A stretch of 64,000 nucleotides of DNA from Torreya grandis (GCA_037957365.1 JARHVA010002685.1:99501-163500), one strand, 5' to 3'. Positions 14,001 through 25,335 are shown, counted from the stretch's first letter. Notes: generated from the sequence alone by a model not told the origin. Translations and numbers: made by a program.

Positions 14001-14639
14001 ATCATGATCATATTGGAATGTGATGCAATGCTTAGCTTTCGACAATTGACAATTTGCAACTTTGACCTACGTTTTGTATTTAGAGTTGGCTCTAATGTTA
14101 CTCCTTTTAGGGGTTTTGGATATGTATGCTCTTGTGATGATGTCTCAAAAGTGTGCCAATAGATTTCTCAAGTTTGATAGGACATACCAAGATAAGTATT
14201 AGATGATTGCTTGGTGTATATGACCTTAGACTTGATTTGTATTTATAAATAACTCTTTGATATTACCCCTCATGACCAACATGAAACGTGTCTTGGCCAA
14301 CCTAATGGAGACGCCCCAATTTTAAAAACAATCATTAAAGGATCTTAGATGCTACCAATAGTTATGAACCCCTGTGACAAACAATTGTCTGATTGTTGTC
14401 AGTACCATCCTAAGTGAGAAAATCAACGATCTAAAGCATGACGACAACCTGCTTAAGATTATGGAACACTCTTGTACAAACTACAATGATCTTGAATATG
14501 TATATAAATAAGTTGGGTTGATCAAGACAATAAGTAAATAGATAGAGGAAAGTATGCTCCAGAGTCAAATGCATATGCACAAGGCCAAATATGTCATGAT
14601 GTGTCAAAATTGATATTGTTGAGTGTCTAATACCAAATT
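11050..14639. other. Non-coding intergenic sequence
   Basis: I see no recognisable gene in 3.6 kb. Minus-strand frames at 12.95-13.43 kb are short and show no family motif. No clear repeats other than homopolymer runs. Confidence 0.4.
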
Positions 14640-15303
14640 TATGTATCTACGCACTACTAGAATGCAAGTGAAATTTGAAGTTGCAACCTATTCTCTTGTG
14701 GCATTTCCAAATTTTTGAAAAGATTCTTATTAATATTCAGTAGGGAGCAATGGAAGTCTAACACAATAGGGATTGTAGAGAGAAACATGTCCTTTGTTAG
14801 GTTGAATAATGGATACCAATGCTTCGTGATGAGGGCAAATATTTTCATAAATCAAGGCCCACCTTTAAAGATGATCTCTTTCTTGTTTTGTTAGAAACAC
14901 CCCCATGAAATAACCCTTTGGCATCATCAATATTTCCACTAAACCAATGGGTTCCCTGTTTTTTTGGATCCAAGAGAGAATGTTCTACACCTAGGGAATG
15001 TGCCCATGAATCAGCATATAAGAGCTATTTCCTTTAGTGTTGACAACCTTAGCTCCATTTCATCCATAGTGAAAGGGTAAGCTTGGCGTTTCCGATTTTA
15101 GAAAACTATTATTTTCCTTATTTGTGGTAAAGTTTGGCTTTATAGAGTTTTTTTTGCATAGTATTAAATGAAGCTTCTAAGCTCTTCTTACTTATATGGG
15201 CTGGCTTGTTTGAGACAGCCGATCTGAAATCAGAATTTTTTTCTTGATGAAAAAGGGGAGGAGGCCATGGCCTCTTCGAAACGGCTACTTTTGATCCATC
15301 CAA
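14640..15303 (-). pseudogene. LINE ORF1 (DUF4283-like) remnant
   Basis: Minus-strand translation across frames gives a diverged LINE ORF1 nucleic-acid-binding domain. The N-terminal part at 15118-15303 reads SKRPWPPPLF. Further on, segments read KGYFMGVFLTKQERDHL, then PWF-like ALIYENICPHHEALVSI, then PYCVRLPLLPTEY, matching the DUF4283 pattern of a GFFLVQF-type strand, GGPWFF and VWIRLPNLP. Several stops and frameshifts are present. It is not part of the LINE at 20.8-21.5 kb, since in a minus-strand element ORF1 would lie to the right of ORF2. It is a separate truncated insertion. Confidence 0.65.
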
Positions 15304-15958
15304 ATTAGGGTAGTCATGACGAAGAGAGGGTCAAGGGTGAGGAGAGGGTTGCTGGTATGGTCTGGATTGAGGCACTAGGTTAAAGCGAAAAAATAGTGGA
15401 TTCGTCTACTGTAAATTGTAACTACCACATAGAGCTATTATTTGGCTTAGGTTAATAATTTAACAAGAGGAAGTTGTTGAATTACAAACTTAGAGGGGTC
15501 AAGGAGAATACAATTTGCTTCAAAACTAGGTGATGCTTTTGTCCGTTGAACCTCACTGCAAAATTCTTTCAATTTTTTAGCCAAACTAGGAGGCTTGTTT
15601 GAATCTGAAATCAAGCATGATAAGCCATTGTGATGTAATGGTCGGCACGATGAGTACCTTTTTTGTTAGCATTATTTTGCTCGTGTTAATGTAGTCATGA
15701 ATTACACGTGTCCTTAGTATTGCATATACATCAATGTGTTTCACATTTATTCTTGTGTCATTCATGTCTTTGGTTCTTAGATAATAATTGCCATAATCAA
15801 TGAGTGGCTAGGGAGCCCTTCTCGTAGACGTGTATCCAAAGCTCCCCAGTTGGACCCTCTAAATTGGTTCACACAGTAAAAAATTGACATCTTTCTCCAT
15901 GTTGGAATTTACCATTGCGCACAGGCTCTTTCTCCTCCATAGTAGTATAAACCTATTT
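15304..15958. other. Non-coding DNA 3' of the DDRGK1 gene
   Basis: No gene recognised in this stretch. Confidence 0.4.
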
Positions 15959-15964
15959 TTTATT
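15959..15964 (-). promoter_or_regulatory. Candidate poly(A) signal for DDRGK1
   Basis: AATAAA on the minus strand, about 390 bp after the DDRGK1 stop codon. Position fits a plant 3' UTR, but such hexamers are common in AT-rich DNA. Confidence 0.25.
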
Positions 15965-16354
15965 ATTATATAAACGACACTTCACAATGGCAGAATAGTG
16001 TCTTGGTAATTTATCATGTATTAGCTCCATGGCATGGCATGGCATGTTCTACTTCCCTATGTATCGAGACAGGGGAAAACAGAGTCAGTAGCGAAATTCA
16101 AAGGTGCACACAGAACTTAACAAAACAAATTTAGACTAGCTTAACGAAATAAATTTGGACTTGCTTGCAACTGCTTGAGACTGTCTGCATTCAACCATCT
16201 TTAACTTGTGTAGTTGGTTTTGATGAAAAAGGAAACCATGGCATACATAAAATAAAAGATTCTGAAATAGACACATGGTACATGAAGTCGATTTTGGCAT
16301 ATACTTTGAGCCTCACAAATATCCACATGGATGATGATAATCCCAGATGCATGT

Positions 16355-16785
16355 CTATGCAACAACAGTTACATTTAACTCAGTCTTGACTTTGTAATCT
16401 TCATTCAAGTCCGTAAGAAATTTTTCAAGCTCCATCTTTGGCTCCAGAGCAATAAATTCATTTGATTTACTAGCCAAATGTGCAATGCTCACCCTCCCTT
16501 GTCTCTTGATGTAGTCCGCAACAACTTTCATTTCCTCTAAAGAAATATATATGTATTTGCCTCTGTCATCCATAACTCCATATAGCCGGCCTGACAAATT
16601 TCACCTTCCGATAGTGTAAGAATTGCTTTCTTATGTTGACAACTACTATCCAAGTAAAGAAAATATAGGTAAATTTAGTAACATGTTGATCACTTCCCGA
16701 AAAGAAAATCAGTATGTTACTGAAATACCTATTATAGTATTCACTTACCCATTTTTTCCAGGGACAATATTCGGTTGATACAATC
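16355..16785 (-). CDS. DDRGK1: DDRGK1/UFBP1 homologue, last two exons (partial)
   Basis: C-terminal end of a DDRGK-domain protein, the ER-anchored partner of the UFL1 ligase in UFMylation (known for the family). Two exons are visible. Exon A, 16785-16749 (37 nt), follows an acceptor TTTTGCAG, encodes DCINRILSLEKMG and ends at a GTAAGTGA donor. The intron is 158 nt (16748-16591) and ends TGTCAG. Exon B, 16590-16355, completes the split glycine codon and encodes RLYGVMDDRGKYIYISLEEM, KVVADYIKRQGRVSIAHLAS and KSNEFIALEPK, ending with a TAG stop. The namesake DDRGK motif and the winged-helix-like segment are intact with no stops. Upstream exons (membrane anchor, charged coiled coil) are not seen before 17443. 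They may lie beyond long introns to the right, or this may be a gene fragment. Splicing favours a genomic copy, not a retrocopy. Confidence 0.9.
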
Positions 16786-17443
16786 CTGCAAAACAATAAA
16801 CAAGTTAAAAACACAGAAGTGCTTACGAGAAGTTACAACCAGTAGTGCATAAGCTTCTTTCCAATAGTCATTTTCCAGATATAGTTTGCTGTAAGAATAT
16901 TTACCAACTTGCAAAATATAGCTGATATTCATTGAAATTTTTTTGTAGTTTCACCACTTTCATGTTTCACTTTTGTTCTTTGCAATATAGCTGAAATTTC
17001 ATGGAGTTTCAAACAAAGTTTCCCTGCTTTCGTGTTTGCATTTTCGATTCTTGAGATTTGACTTGATAAGTTAGCCTATTGGCACTTCCTCATTTTACAT
17101 ATTAGGATGGCCTTCAAGAAGTCCTGATAATTAACTGCTGGACCAGTTTAGACACCTTTCCCATTGTTATATGATCGATTCATATTTCCATGTTCTATTA
17201 TTAGATATCTTAACTTCTTTACAATATCTTTACTGTGTCAAATGAATAGCAAGCTGAAACCAAACTGAGCAGGAAACACGCTTATTGCCACCCTTTCATT
17301 TGTATTGTATATAACATTGCAATCTAAAACAATCGTCCTTTTTGACGGAAGGCATCCTCGGCCTATAATTTGAAACAATTAAGTAAAATGTATTTGTTGT
17401 TTTGAGTGACAATTCAAAATGTGTTGCATTGTCAGGTTTTCTA
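16786..17443. other. Probable DDRGK1 intron sequence
   Basis: I looked on the minus strand for the preceding exon (family sequence ending in a phase-0 CAG/GT junction) and found none. If the gene is intact this is intron. Confidence 0.4.
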
Positions 17444-19211
17444 GAATCAACATCATAGCAATTATTTGGTCCGACATTTTGGGTCTCTCTACAGGGCCCA
17501 TCATCAGAGGAAGGATTGAAACCAAGTGCTTTCCATGATAGAGCAGATTCAATATTCTTATATAAGCCTATGGAAAAGTTGGAGGTGGAAGATAGAAAAT
17601 AGGTCAGTTCATAATATGATTGATTAATAAATTCAATTAAATTAATCGTTGAACTAATTGACTAATTAAAAACAATAGTCTGAACTATTGATTAATAAGC
17701 CAATTAATTAATTAATTTAGTTTCCTCTTGATGAAGTCACCAGGGGAATCAATCTGAAAACAGTTAGGATTATTAATGATTTTAAATAAGTTTGTGTATT
17801 AGCATTGTCCAAGACTGAAGCTCTGTTGAGGTTATAAGGAATGCTTTTCTATTTCTATTGCTTCTCTTATTCTCCTAGTTTTCCAATATTCTCAATGGCT
17901 AAAAGTTTGGCTTTTCCAATTTGGATAGCTTGGTCTGAGTGCATTTCACATTTTGCCATCGCTGATTGTTTTACCCTGGTCTCATTGGATGTCCAATGTG
18001 TACTCTTTAATTCTGGTTTGGAAGGATCTACCCATGTCACCTATGTATGGGATGCCATAGGAGCACGAAATCTTATAGACACATTTTCTGAGTACCATTT
18101 CTAAGTAGTCTTTAGCACTTCGAAGGTTATTTATTAGAGTTTTAAATGGTATGAAACAAGATTTTGTCCTTTTTAAAAATTATGGCCAATTTTTCCATAA
18201 TGCCTTGAAAGCTAAGAATGCTTTCCTTTTCAAAGATTCTTCTCCAATCCAATGTTTCTTTTTCCTCTTTTCTCTCTTTTTAATCTTTTGGCTGCTTTTC
18301 TGATTTTCCAATCTCGATAACCAAGCCAATCATAAAAGTAGAAAAGCAGCCAAGAAAGCAAAAAGGAGGAAAGGCCCCAAGATTGGAGAAGAAAATTTGA
18401 ATAGAAAAGCAATCTTACCTTACATACAAGGCACTAACGAAAAATTAGCCATAATTTTGGAAAGGAAGGGCATAAATTCTTGTTTCAAACCATTTAAAAT
18501 CCTAAGAAACAGCCTTTCAAGTGTTAAAAACCACCAAGAAATGGTACTCAAAAAAGGTGTTTGAGATTCCATGCCCGTGGCATCCCAGACATAGGTGAAA
18601 TGGCAAGATCCTTCCAAACCAGAATTAAAGAGCACACAATGAACATTCAACGATGCAGGATTAACAATAAATGTTGGTGGAATATGAAATACACTCAAAC
18701 CACACCATCCAAATTGGAAAAGCCACAATTTTAGCCATTGGAAATCATTGGAAAAGTAGGAGAATAAGAGTAGCAGTAGAAATAGAAACGCATCCTGATA
18801 ATCTCAACAAAGATGATGGTTGGAAGTTTATTCAATCCTGGAAACCACTAATATACAAACTTTCTTAAAATCTTTAATAAACCTAATTGTTTTAAGATTG
18901 ATTCCCTTGGTTGCTTTATCAATAGGCTACGAAATTTATTTATTAAGTGGCTTATTAATCAATAATTTAAATTATTGTTGTTAATAAGTCAATAAGTTCA
19001 ATAATTAATTTCATTTCATTTATTAATCAATCTCAATATGAGCCGACCTATCTTCTATCTTCTACATCCTACTTCCTCTTTTCCATAGGCTTATATAAGA
19101 ATATTGAATCTCCTCTATTGTGGTAAGCATTGGTTTCAATTCTTTCCCTAACGATGGGTCCTGTGTAGACACCCAAAATGTCGAACCAAATAATTACGAT
19201 GCATTTGATTC
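17444..19211. repeat. 1.77-kb inverted repeat (foldback)
   Basis: Left arm 17444 to about 18315 and right arm about 18336 to 19211 are reverse complements along their whole length at roughly 80% identity by eye. Landmarks: AATTATTTGG..CGACATTTTGGG near 17460 matches its complement near 19180, TATTCTTATATAAGCCTATGG near 17555 matches near 19090, and TTGGCTGCTTTTCT near 18290 matches AGAAAAGCAGCCAA at about 18342. The unpaired centre is only a few tens of bases. Each arm contains TTATATAAG, a TATA-like word, and mirror-image open frames appear in both arms (17841-18104 plus, 18420-18728 minus). The outer edge GTCTACACAGG/TGTAGACACCC resembles an LTR start, so two inverted elements are possible, but a foldback transposon fits as well. 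Confidence 0.9.
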
Positions 19212-20183
19212 CAAAAAATCTTCACAAAACTGTAATTTACTTGGAAACTAAGCAAACAGGACATCCTTGTTTTCAGACTTTCTTTGCACCTTACAGTCAA
19301 CTCAGAGATTTTTAGCTGACTCAAACTGGAGGTTCAAACATTTAATTTCCTTAACGAAAGAAAAAAATCCATTAATTGCTTTCAGCATTTTTTTTATTCA
19401 AAGGCCAAAATAAAAATGACATAAGTGCATAACAAGTATCAGCAAGTAACGTTATGAATAATATTCTAGTAGTTTGTCTAGTAACTGTTGGTATTAATCC
19501 TGGCAATGCCGCCGCTGTTATCAGAAATTGGGCTTTACATAGCTATTCACTCTCATGCACATGTGCATGCACCCGCATGCAGTCGCTATGCAAGCCCATC
19601 TCCCATTGTTTCACTTCAGCATTTTAGTGCCCTGCTTAACGGCACCTTTCTCTTCAGCACATTTTGAGAATGTTTCCATGTAATCATGACCACATGACTG
19701 TATTTTAATTGGGATGACTTTCGTTATTGATTTTTTACTTTGACACACTTACTAGAGCAACACCATGAACAATGGTAGCTGTCATTTGATTCTATGGTAC
19801 TCAATTTTGAATTATGATATGACATGTGGAAGCATGATTATATGACATCATCTATATGATTTATACAGCTCTTAGGCTCACTAGCTGTATTATTTTAATG
19901 GTTTACTACTCTCAGGTTCATGACAGCTTAATTAAAAATGTATTAAAATTTATCACCTACACTTCGTATATTATTGGCTTTATCTTCCATAAATGACTTA
20001 CCTTGATCTTTTTTGAGGCTTGTGTGGGTTAGAATGGTCTATTTCAGACCTTCTGGGATACTAGATACATAGGGGCAAATTATTCGACCAGGTTGTCAGG
20101 GCAATATCAGAATCAGAAGGATCTCGATAGCTTTCCAACAAAAGATTACATGCCACGCTTTGCAACTGTTGAAAAATGAGCCT
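19212..20183. other. Non-coding DNA
   Basis: No gene or recognisable repeat. Contains short alternating GCATGCA-type words near 19560. Confidence 0.4.
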
Positions 20184-20623
20184 TTAAATTGGCCCATTTA
20201 ACCTAGCAGAGTGACCTTGCAAGGTGAAGTGGAAGATAAGTAAGCATGTGATGTGGAACCTGGGATGAGATGGGTACATAGAACATTCCAAACTTAAATT
20301 CAAAGTCAAAATTATAGGGAATTCCCGAAGTGACAATATTTTCGTAGTGGAAGCTTGTAAAATAGAGAATTTCACATGTTGGATTTTGAGATCACATGTA
20401 TTGTCACTTTTAGTTCTACCTCCTCCTTGGTGGCCAAAAGGTAAGTGATATCAGAACCATAGGCATGCAATTGATGTTCTAGAGCAGCCACAGCTCCAGG
20501 ATAGAAAGGTTCCTCCACATGCGTGAGTGAGTTCCTATTTTTATGAGAAGTAGCAAAGCAGACAGCAATCACATCCAAAATACCATAGAAAGGAAAATCT
20601 ACTCCCAATTTGGTCAAGGACAC
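20184..20623 (-). other. Unidentified minus-strand open frames
   Basis: Two abutting minus-strand frames. The upstream one (20372-20623) has a protein-like composition: LGVDFPFYGILDVIAVCFAT, FYPGAVAALEHQLHAYGSD and ITYLLATKEEVELK. I do not recognise the family. It lies between the foldback and a LINE fragment, both of which are repeats, so it could be an old exon, a captured fragment or chance. No splice sites or start can be assigned. Confidence 0.3.
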
Positions 20624-20846
20624 GACCTTGCATGAGTTCCTATTTTCATGCTTTAGTTGTTTTTTCGCATTTGTTTTCCCAGTTTCATCAGAGCCTGGAG
20701 CTTTGTTCTACTACATCTTGAAAATGGTTTTCCTTATTTCTTCCTACAAAAAGGGGCCATCAATCTTTCATGTTGATATGCTGTGATAATGTGAAGTATG
20801 TGTCTCAGAATTTCCTGTTGTCTTTGATCATCCTTGTTTTCTGCAG

Positions 20847-21477
20847 TCAGCAATCTCTCACAAAAACTGACAGCTTCCTAATGTCTTCAAGGTCTTCCAG
20901 CAAGATTCCTTTGGAGGAAATGGAGCTCATCCTACTGATCTGTCTTACAATAGCTGATTTGTGAAATAAAATATTGTCCTTATCTCCATCTTTCAGCCAT
21001 GTTTCTCTCGACTTTTGGCACCAATATATCTCTTCCTGAGCCATAGTTTGCCTGGAAGTGTGGGGCTACAGGTACTGGTACAGGGACATGGATGCCATTT
21101 AAATCAGGGTACGTGAGTAAATGAGTAAGGGTACAGCTATATTGTATATAAATGTAGTTACCAAAAAATGTAGTAGGGGGGATGGGAGCGCGGTCCTTGC
21201 CCCTATATTAGGGTTTCCTATTAACTATGACCCTAGCATATGTTTCTTCCAACAGGTTAAGAGTTCTCCTTTCCTCCAGAATGGCATCATCCAAACCCAC
21301 CTCTTGCACTTCTAAGTTTAGATCTTCCAATTTTTCTTCTAGGTGTTTCTTTTCTCGAAAAATGTTTTTACAATGACTAATACTCCAATCATTTAGATAA
21401 ATTTTAATGTATCTAATTTTTTTACTAAACTGAAACATCTTTGAAAAAGTTGACCGTTCTCTATGCCACAATTGCAT
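20847..21477 (-). pseudogene. LINE ORF2 fragment (endonuclease-RT linker)
   Basis: Minus-strand piece of an L1-type LINE polyprotein between the endonuclease and reverse transcriptase domains. From the right: LNDWSISHCKNIFREKKHLE EKLEDLN-type coiled segment, then, after an insertion, EEIYWCQKSRETWLKDGDKD and FHKSAIVRQ, which match the family's QEEIYWRQKSRETWLKEGDKNT-FFH region. The reading frame is interrupted by a 198-bp hAT element (21042-21239), and it resumes in the same sense on the far side. Neither endonuclease nor RT catalytic domains remain nearby, so this is a short truncated relic. Confidence 0.85.
21042..21239. mobile_element. 198-bp non-autonomous hAT element inside the LINE
   Basis: Both ends carry the inverted repeat CATAGTT (21042 inward on plus; 21239 inward on minus). 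The 8-bp flanks TCCTGAGC and ACCCTAGC agree at 5 of 8 bases, as expected for an old 8-bp target duplication. Removing the element plus one flank puts the LINE frame back in register across the junction, which is independent support. Its first 40 bases (CATAGTT.., then GGTACTGGTAC) resemble the right end of the hAT element at 51467-52345, so the two belong to one family. No coding capacity. Confidence 0.75.
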
Positions 21478-21964
21478 AACTCAAACAATCAACACAATGT
21501 TGTAGTCACCCTAGCACTGGCATATCACTCCAAGAAGGAATGCTCACCTGAAGTGTAGAGAGATGTATTGTGTCCTCGTGTACTCTCACTTATAGATAAC
21601 CACCACATACCTTCTTATTACAATGATATGGAGAGTGAATCAACTAATTCATAATATATCTCATACAAAAAGCAAAATGCACAAACACCTGGTGCAAGTC
21701 ATAATGAAACAAAACAGAACCAATATTGTAATTAGTCACAAGAAGTAGGATCATGTTATGTTCAAGGACATCAATATCAACCACTACCTTCTAATGAGGT
21801 GGTTAGATCTATGTATGCTAGGCCAAAAAACACCATTCATAGAAACATCCTACGAATCCAGAAAACAATTGCACAAAATTCCCTAGATTCTTAGCGTAAT
21901 CATTGCACCAATTCTCGGTGTAATCATTGCACCAATCTTGACCAAGTCCACCCTTGCATTTATT
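21478..21964. other. Non-coding, retroelement flank
   Basis: No gene. Contains a 26-bp tandem duplication at about 21893-21943 (GTAATCATTGCACCAAT twice). Confidence 0.4.
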
Positions 21965-23062
21965 TGAACCATAGAGCCCCGGATGGCAATGCAGAGGACA
22001 ACCCTATAACCTGGGTAGCAAACTGTGTTATAGAACATGCAATGGGAAACTATTACAGCTGTAAACCATAACACATTCAAATGTGGAATATTTGCAGAAT
22101 AATGAAACTTCTATTCGGTGAGAAAGAATAGGGTAAATTACATGTGTACGATACTCCTAACTGATTTGCCTAGCCTGTGAATGGCTAGAAAAGGCTGAGA
22201 CTAAGAATTCCTGTCACCAAAAAGGCGAAAACAATTCCTATCTGATTTTCCTAGTCTAAGAGATCTATGTTACAGATGAGTATTTCATACTACATGCCTG
22301 ATGCAATGCTATTGAATGTCTTACAATATATATCATTACAAGAAAGGAGATAGTTACGAAGCAGTTCGTCCTTGTAATGGTTGACAGTTCACCTTTTGAA
22401 AATGTAACAAATGGTATCTTGAGCATGTGCTATGCTGCCAGGTACTCTAACATGGAGTGGTGTGGTGCAGTGTGTCCATGGGAATGTTGAGTCATGCATA
22501 GAACCAAAGTGTCGCACAGTATGTTCCTTGGTGTTGTGCACTTGGTGCACAGAGGTTGCACGGGTGGCGTGCACTACTGCAGTAACGCACATGCTACACA
22601 GGATGTGTGAGCATGCGCAGCATTGTGTGGTATGCATAATGTTCCTTAGTGCTTCTCCTCAACCAGAGGTGTTCCAAATACAGCTGAGTGATGCCTAAGT
22701 AGTTGCCAATATGTCATGATGATGGCGCAAAGATTGGTGTGTAGATCAACCTATATAGAAGTCCTCAGTTTCGCGCATTTCCTCAGGGTGTTCTAATCAA
22801 GTGGTGTGTCAAGAAAGAAAAGCTAACTGTTATGTTGTCAATCTGAGGTAAGCCATTTAAATGGCACGAGACAACCTCGAGTGACACAGTACTACTAATG
22901 TTGCATAGATCACATGGATATAACATTGCACTCGTATGATGATTCCGGGAATGCTTATCAGATCATGCAAATGTGGTGATACTCTATCTACGGACAAAAA
23001 CCTACGAGAGTACTGCAATGAGAAGGTAGTCTTTGAGGGACCCCTCCTATGCTCGAATCATT
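21965..23062. repeat. 1.1-kb direct repeat D1 (probable LTR)
   Basis: Matches 25349-26520 in the same orientation along its length. Shared landmarks include TTATAGAACATGCAATGGGA, TTCCTTA(G/C)TGCTTCTCC, GTAAGCCATTT and GCAATGAGAAGG. Identity by eye is roughly 75-80%, so the pair is old. Spacing and the enclosed ORF suggest LTRs of a minus-oriented element, in which this is the 3' copy. A segmental tandem duplication is the alternative. Confidence 0.65.
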
Positions 23063-23577
23063 CCCCACCCCTTAGAGAGCAATGGTCACCCATTGTTGTT
23101 AGTTTTGAGTTCCTCAATGATGGTGTTGAACCAATGCTCCAAATCAAAAAAGCTAGTGGTGTGTTGATGTTGACTCCAATCCCCGAGAAGGAATTAAGGA
23201 TGTCAGATCCCTGAGAAGAGATGTACATCTGCCTTAATGTGGTGCCGTGCTTGCACAATGGTGCAACGTCTTGTGTTCTCTTGTGGTTGTGGAAACCAAG
23301 TCTAAAGGTGCTTGAGAGTGTACCAATGCTCTTGGTAGCCTAGTGTAGAACTGACTACGAATACATGTGAATGCCAAGGAATGTATGCAATATCCCTATA
23401 CTCTAATGCTGAGAAGGGGGGTGTAATTTTACCCACGCTTCCTTCTCGAGGGATGTGCGAAGACTCCATGTACATAAGAGTGGATTGCAGATGGAGTATA
23501 TCCATGTCAGATGGATGTTGCATGCCCAAGAATGTAGTGAACTCTGTATAGCATGCATGAAAACTTGCACAGAAGTT

Positions 23578-23753
23578 TGATACCAATGTTGTAGTGGTGT
23601 TGACTTTGAGGTAGACCAATTAGCTTAGCACAACCATGATACAAATTATGTAGTACAACTGATTCTAGGGTAGACCAATAAGAATAGCACAAGATTGATA
23701 CTAATGTTGTTGATCCCGGGTTGATCCAATCAAGGCAATGCTTCATACCAATG
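23578..23753. repeat. 59-bp tandem repeat, three units
   Basis: Units begin TGATAC(C/A/T)AAT at 23578, 23637 and 23696, each followed by GGTAGACCAAT-like sequence, with a partial fourth unit. The start of each unit, read on the minus strand, is ATTGGTATCA, the core of a tRNA-Met-type primer-binding site. Confidence 0.85.
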
Positions 23754-24549
23754 TCATCTACAGATGGAGAATTCATCTAGCATAACAAGTTTAGCATCCA
23801 GTACTAAAACTCTGCAATACAAGAGTGAAGTTGAGAAACCTCATGTACTCTAGCTCTAAGAGGAACTATGAGGTTTCCTGTGTAAATGCAAGATATTTTG
23901 TTGCATCAAAAGATGACCTATAGATGGCACAAAAACTTTAGAGGTGATGGTACATAACACCATGTGGAAACGTGCACTATGCAAATACCAGTGTGTGCAA
24001 ATGTGTAACATGATGTGTTGTTATCCAATGCATTACTGATATTTAAAGTGTTGCGCTTGTATGTGTGCTTAAGCGAGGAGGTGATCTTTCCCCAAGTGTC
24101 AACATTCATCCAGCCACAATGTAGTTTTACAAAGAAGCTAGTTCTCTACATGGATGTCAAAGAACCAACAAGTGGATTGGGAATGGTTGCATCTTCCACA
24201 AAGACCAAAAAGATGAATATCCCCACATTGTTCGGTTGTATGACTTCGGTGCTTGCAATGGCTGCATGTAACTAGAGTGTGTTAAGGATCCTCATTGAGA
24301 ATGTCTTTGTGGCTAGCACGGTTGAGCCATGTGATGTTCCTCAAACAATGGTCGCATAGGTTGTTGTCGAGGTGCACGTCATGTTTGGAATTGTTGTGCA
24401 ATTTGTCATTGGGACGCCTGTTCGCATTCTTGAGGATGCTTCTGCACGAAGCATTGTTGAGAGACCTGCATTTGTCAAGTTGGTGATTGCGCAAAGCATT
24501 GATGAGATCCTTGCACAAATTCTTCAGCTCCGTCAAAGAGATGTTGGGC

Positions 24550-24978
24550 TCAAGTACATGTTGCACAAGTGGAAACACTTGAACCATGTGACATAGAGCA
24601 TGATGTCAAAGAATCATCCATGCTTGACAACGGGAAGAAGAGTATGAATCCTTCCATGTTTGCACTACAACCGGTGTAACCAAGACTAGTGTTGTGCAAT
24701 CTCATCTCCGTCTGGAGTGGATTGATGATGCCTTGGCCATTTTTCCCTATGTCTTGGCCTTCATAGCCCATTTTCTTTAGCAACTTGAAATGCAAGACTA
24801 TGGTGTGTTCCTCAAAACTAGCAAACAAAGGTGATGAATTAGAATGTCGCAAATGACACGGGCTTACCATGTTCTCTTTTGTCATAGTTTGTGCATTGTA
24901 GGTTGCACTTGAATAGAAGAGGGTGTTGGTGACTTGCTCTGTCATGCGCAGTTGTTCACATCTTGCATGAATGTGCAT
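24550..24978 (-). CDS. G-patch-containing retroelement ORF (142 aa)
   Basis: Minus-strand ORF of 142 residues. Residues 65-101 read KLLKKMGYEGQDIGKNGQGI then NPLQTEMR..LGY, a recognisable G-patch (glycine-spaced helix followed by a conserved proline and LGY end). G-patch domains bind nucleic acids or activate DEAH helicases, and some retroviral and retroelement proteins carry one (family knowledge). The rest of the ORF is not recognised. It lies between two direct repeats, probably LTRs, so I read it as a retroelement protein remnant. The 3' continuation appears shifted into another frame at 24587. The true start is unknown, because the frame is open upstream of the first codon shown only briefly. 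Confidence 0.55.
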   Translation of the reverse strand: MHIHARCEQLRMTEQVTNTLFYSSATYNAQTMTKENMVSPCHLRHSNSSPLFASFEEHTIVLHFKLLKKMGYEGQDIGKNGQGIINPLQTEMRLHNTSLGYTGCSANMEGFILFFPLSSMDDSLTSCSMSHGSSVSTCATCT

Positions 24979-25335
24979 GAGTTCTTGCTCATAATTTAGC
25001 TTGTTTTGTAGCTTCTACATGATTTTGTTACATCTCTCCTCATCTTGAACAATACCATTGAGGATAGAGTCCACAAGTTGGGTATTGTGTGCCATAAGGT
25101 TTCCAATATTCCCGGTGCAAGGCTAAGGGTTTCCTCCTTTGAATGGAGCACATCTTGCAATTGTTGTTGGATATGTTGATTCTCCTTGAACAAGCGTTGG
25201 TTATCATTCAAAATTCTAAAAGCATTGCTTTCATCATTTCTTGCTTGCTTTTCCCATGATTGTGATGGTCATACAATTGATATCGATTCTGACTTAGTGT
25301 GGACAACTAATGACAAGATGGTGTGACATACTTAA

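Noticed and set aside
14657..21477. LINE ORF1 at 14.6-15.3 kb and ORF2 at 20.8-21.5 kb as one LINE
   Set aside because: Both are on the minus strand but in the wrong order for a single element, with a host gene fragment and the foldback between them.
22389..22698. Overlapping Cys/His-rich frames on both strands
   Set aside because: They come from GTGCA/TGCAC-rich sequence within repeat D1, with no CXXC-type spacing that fits a known domain.
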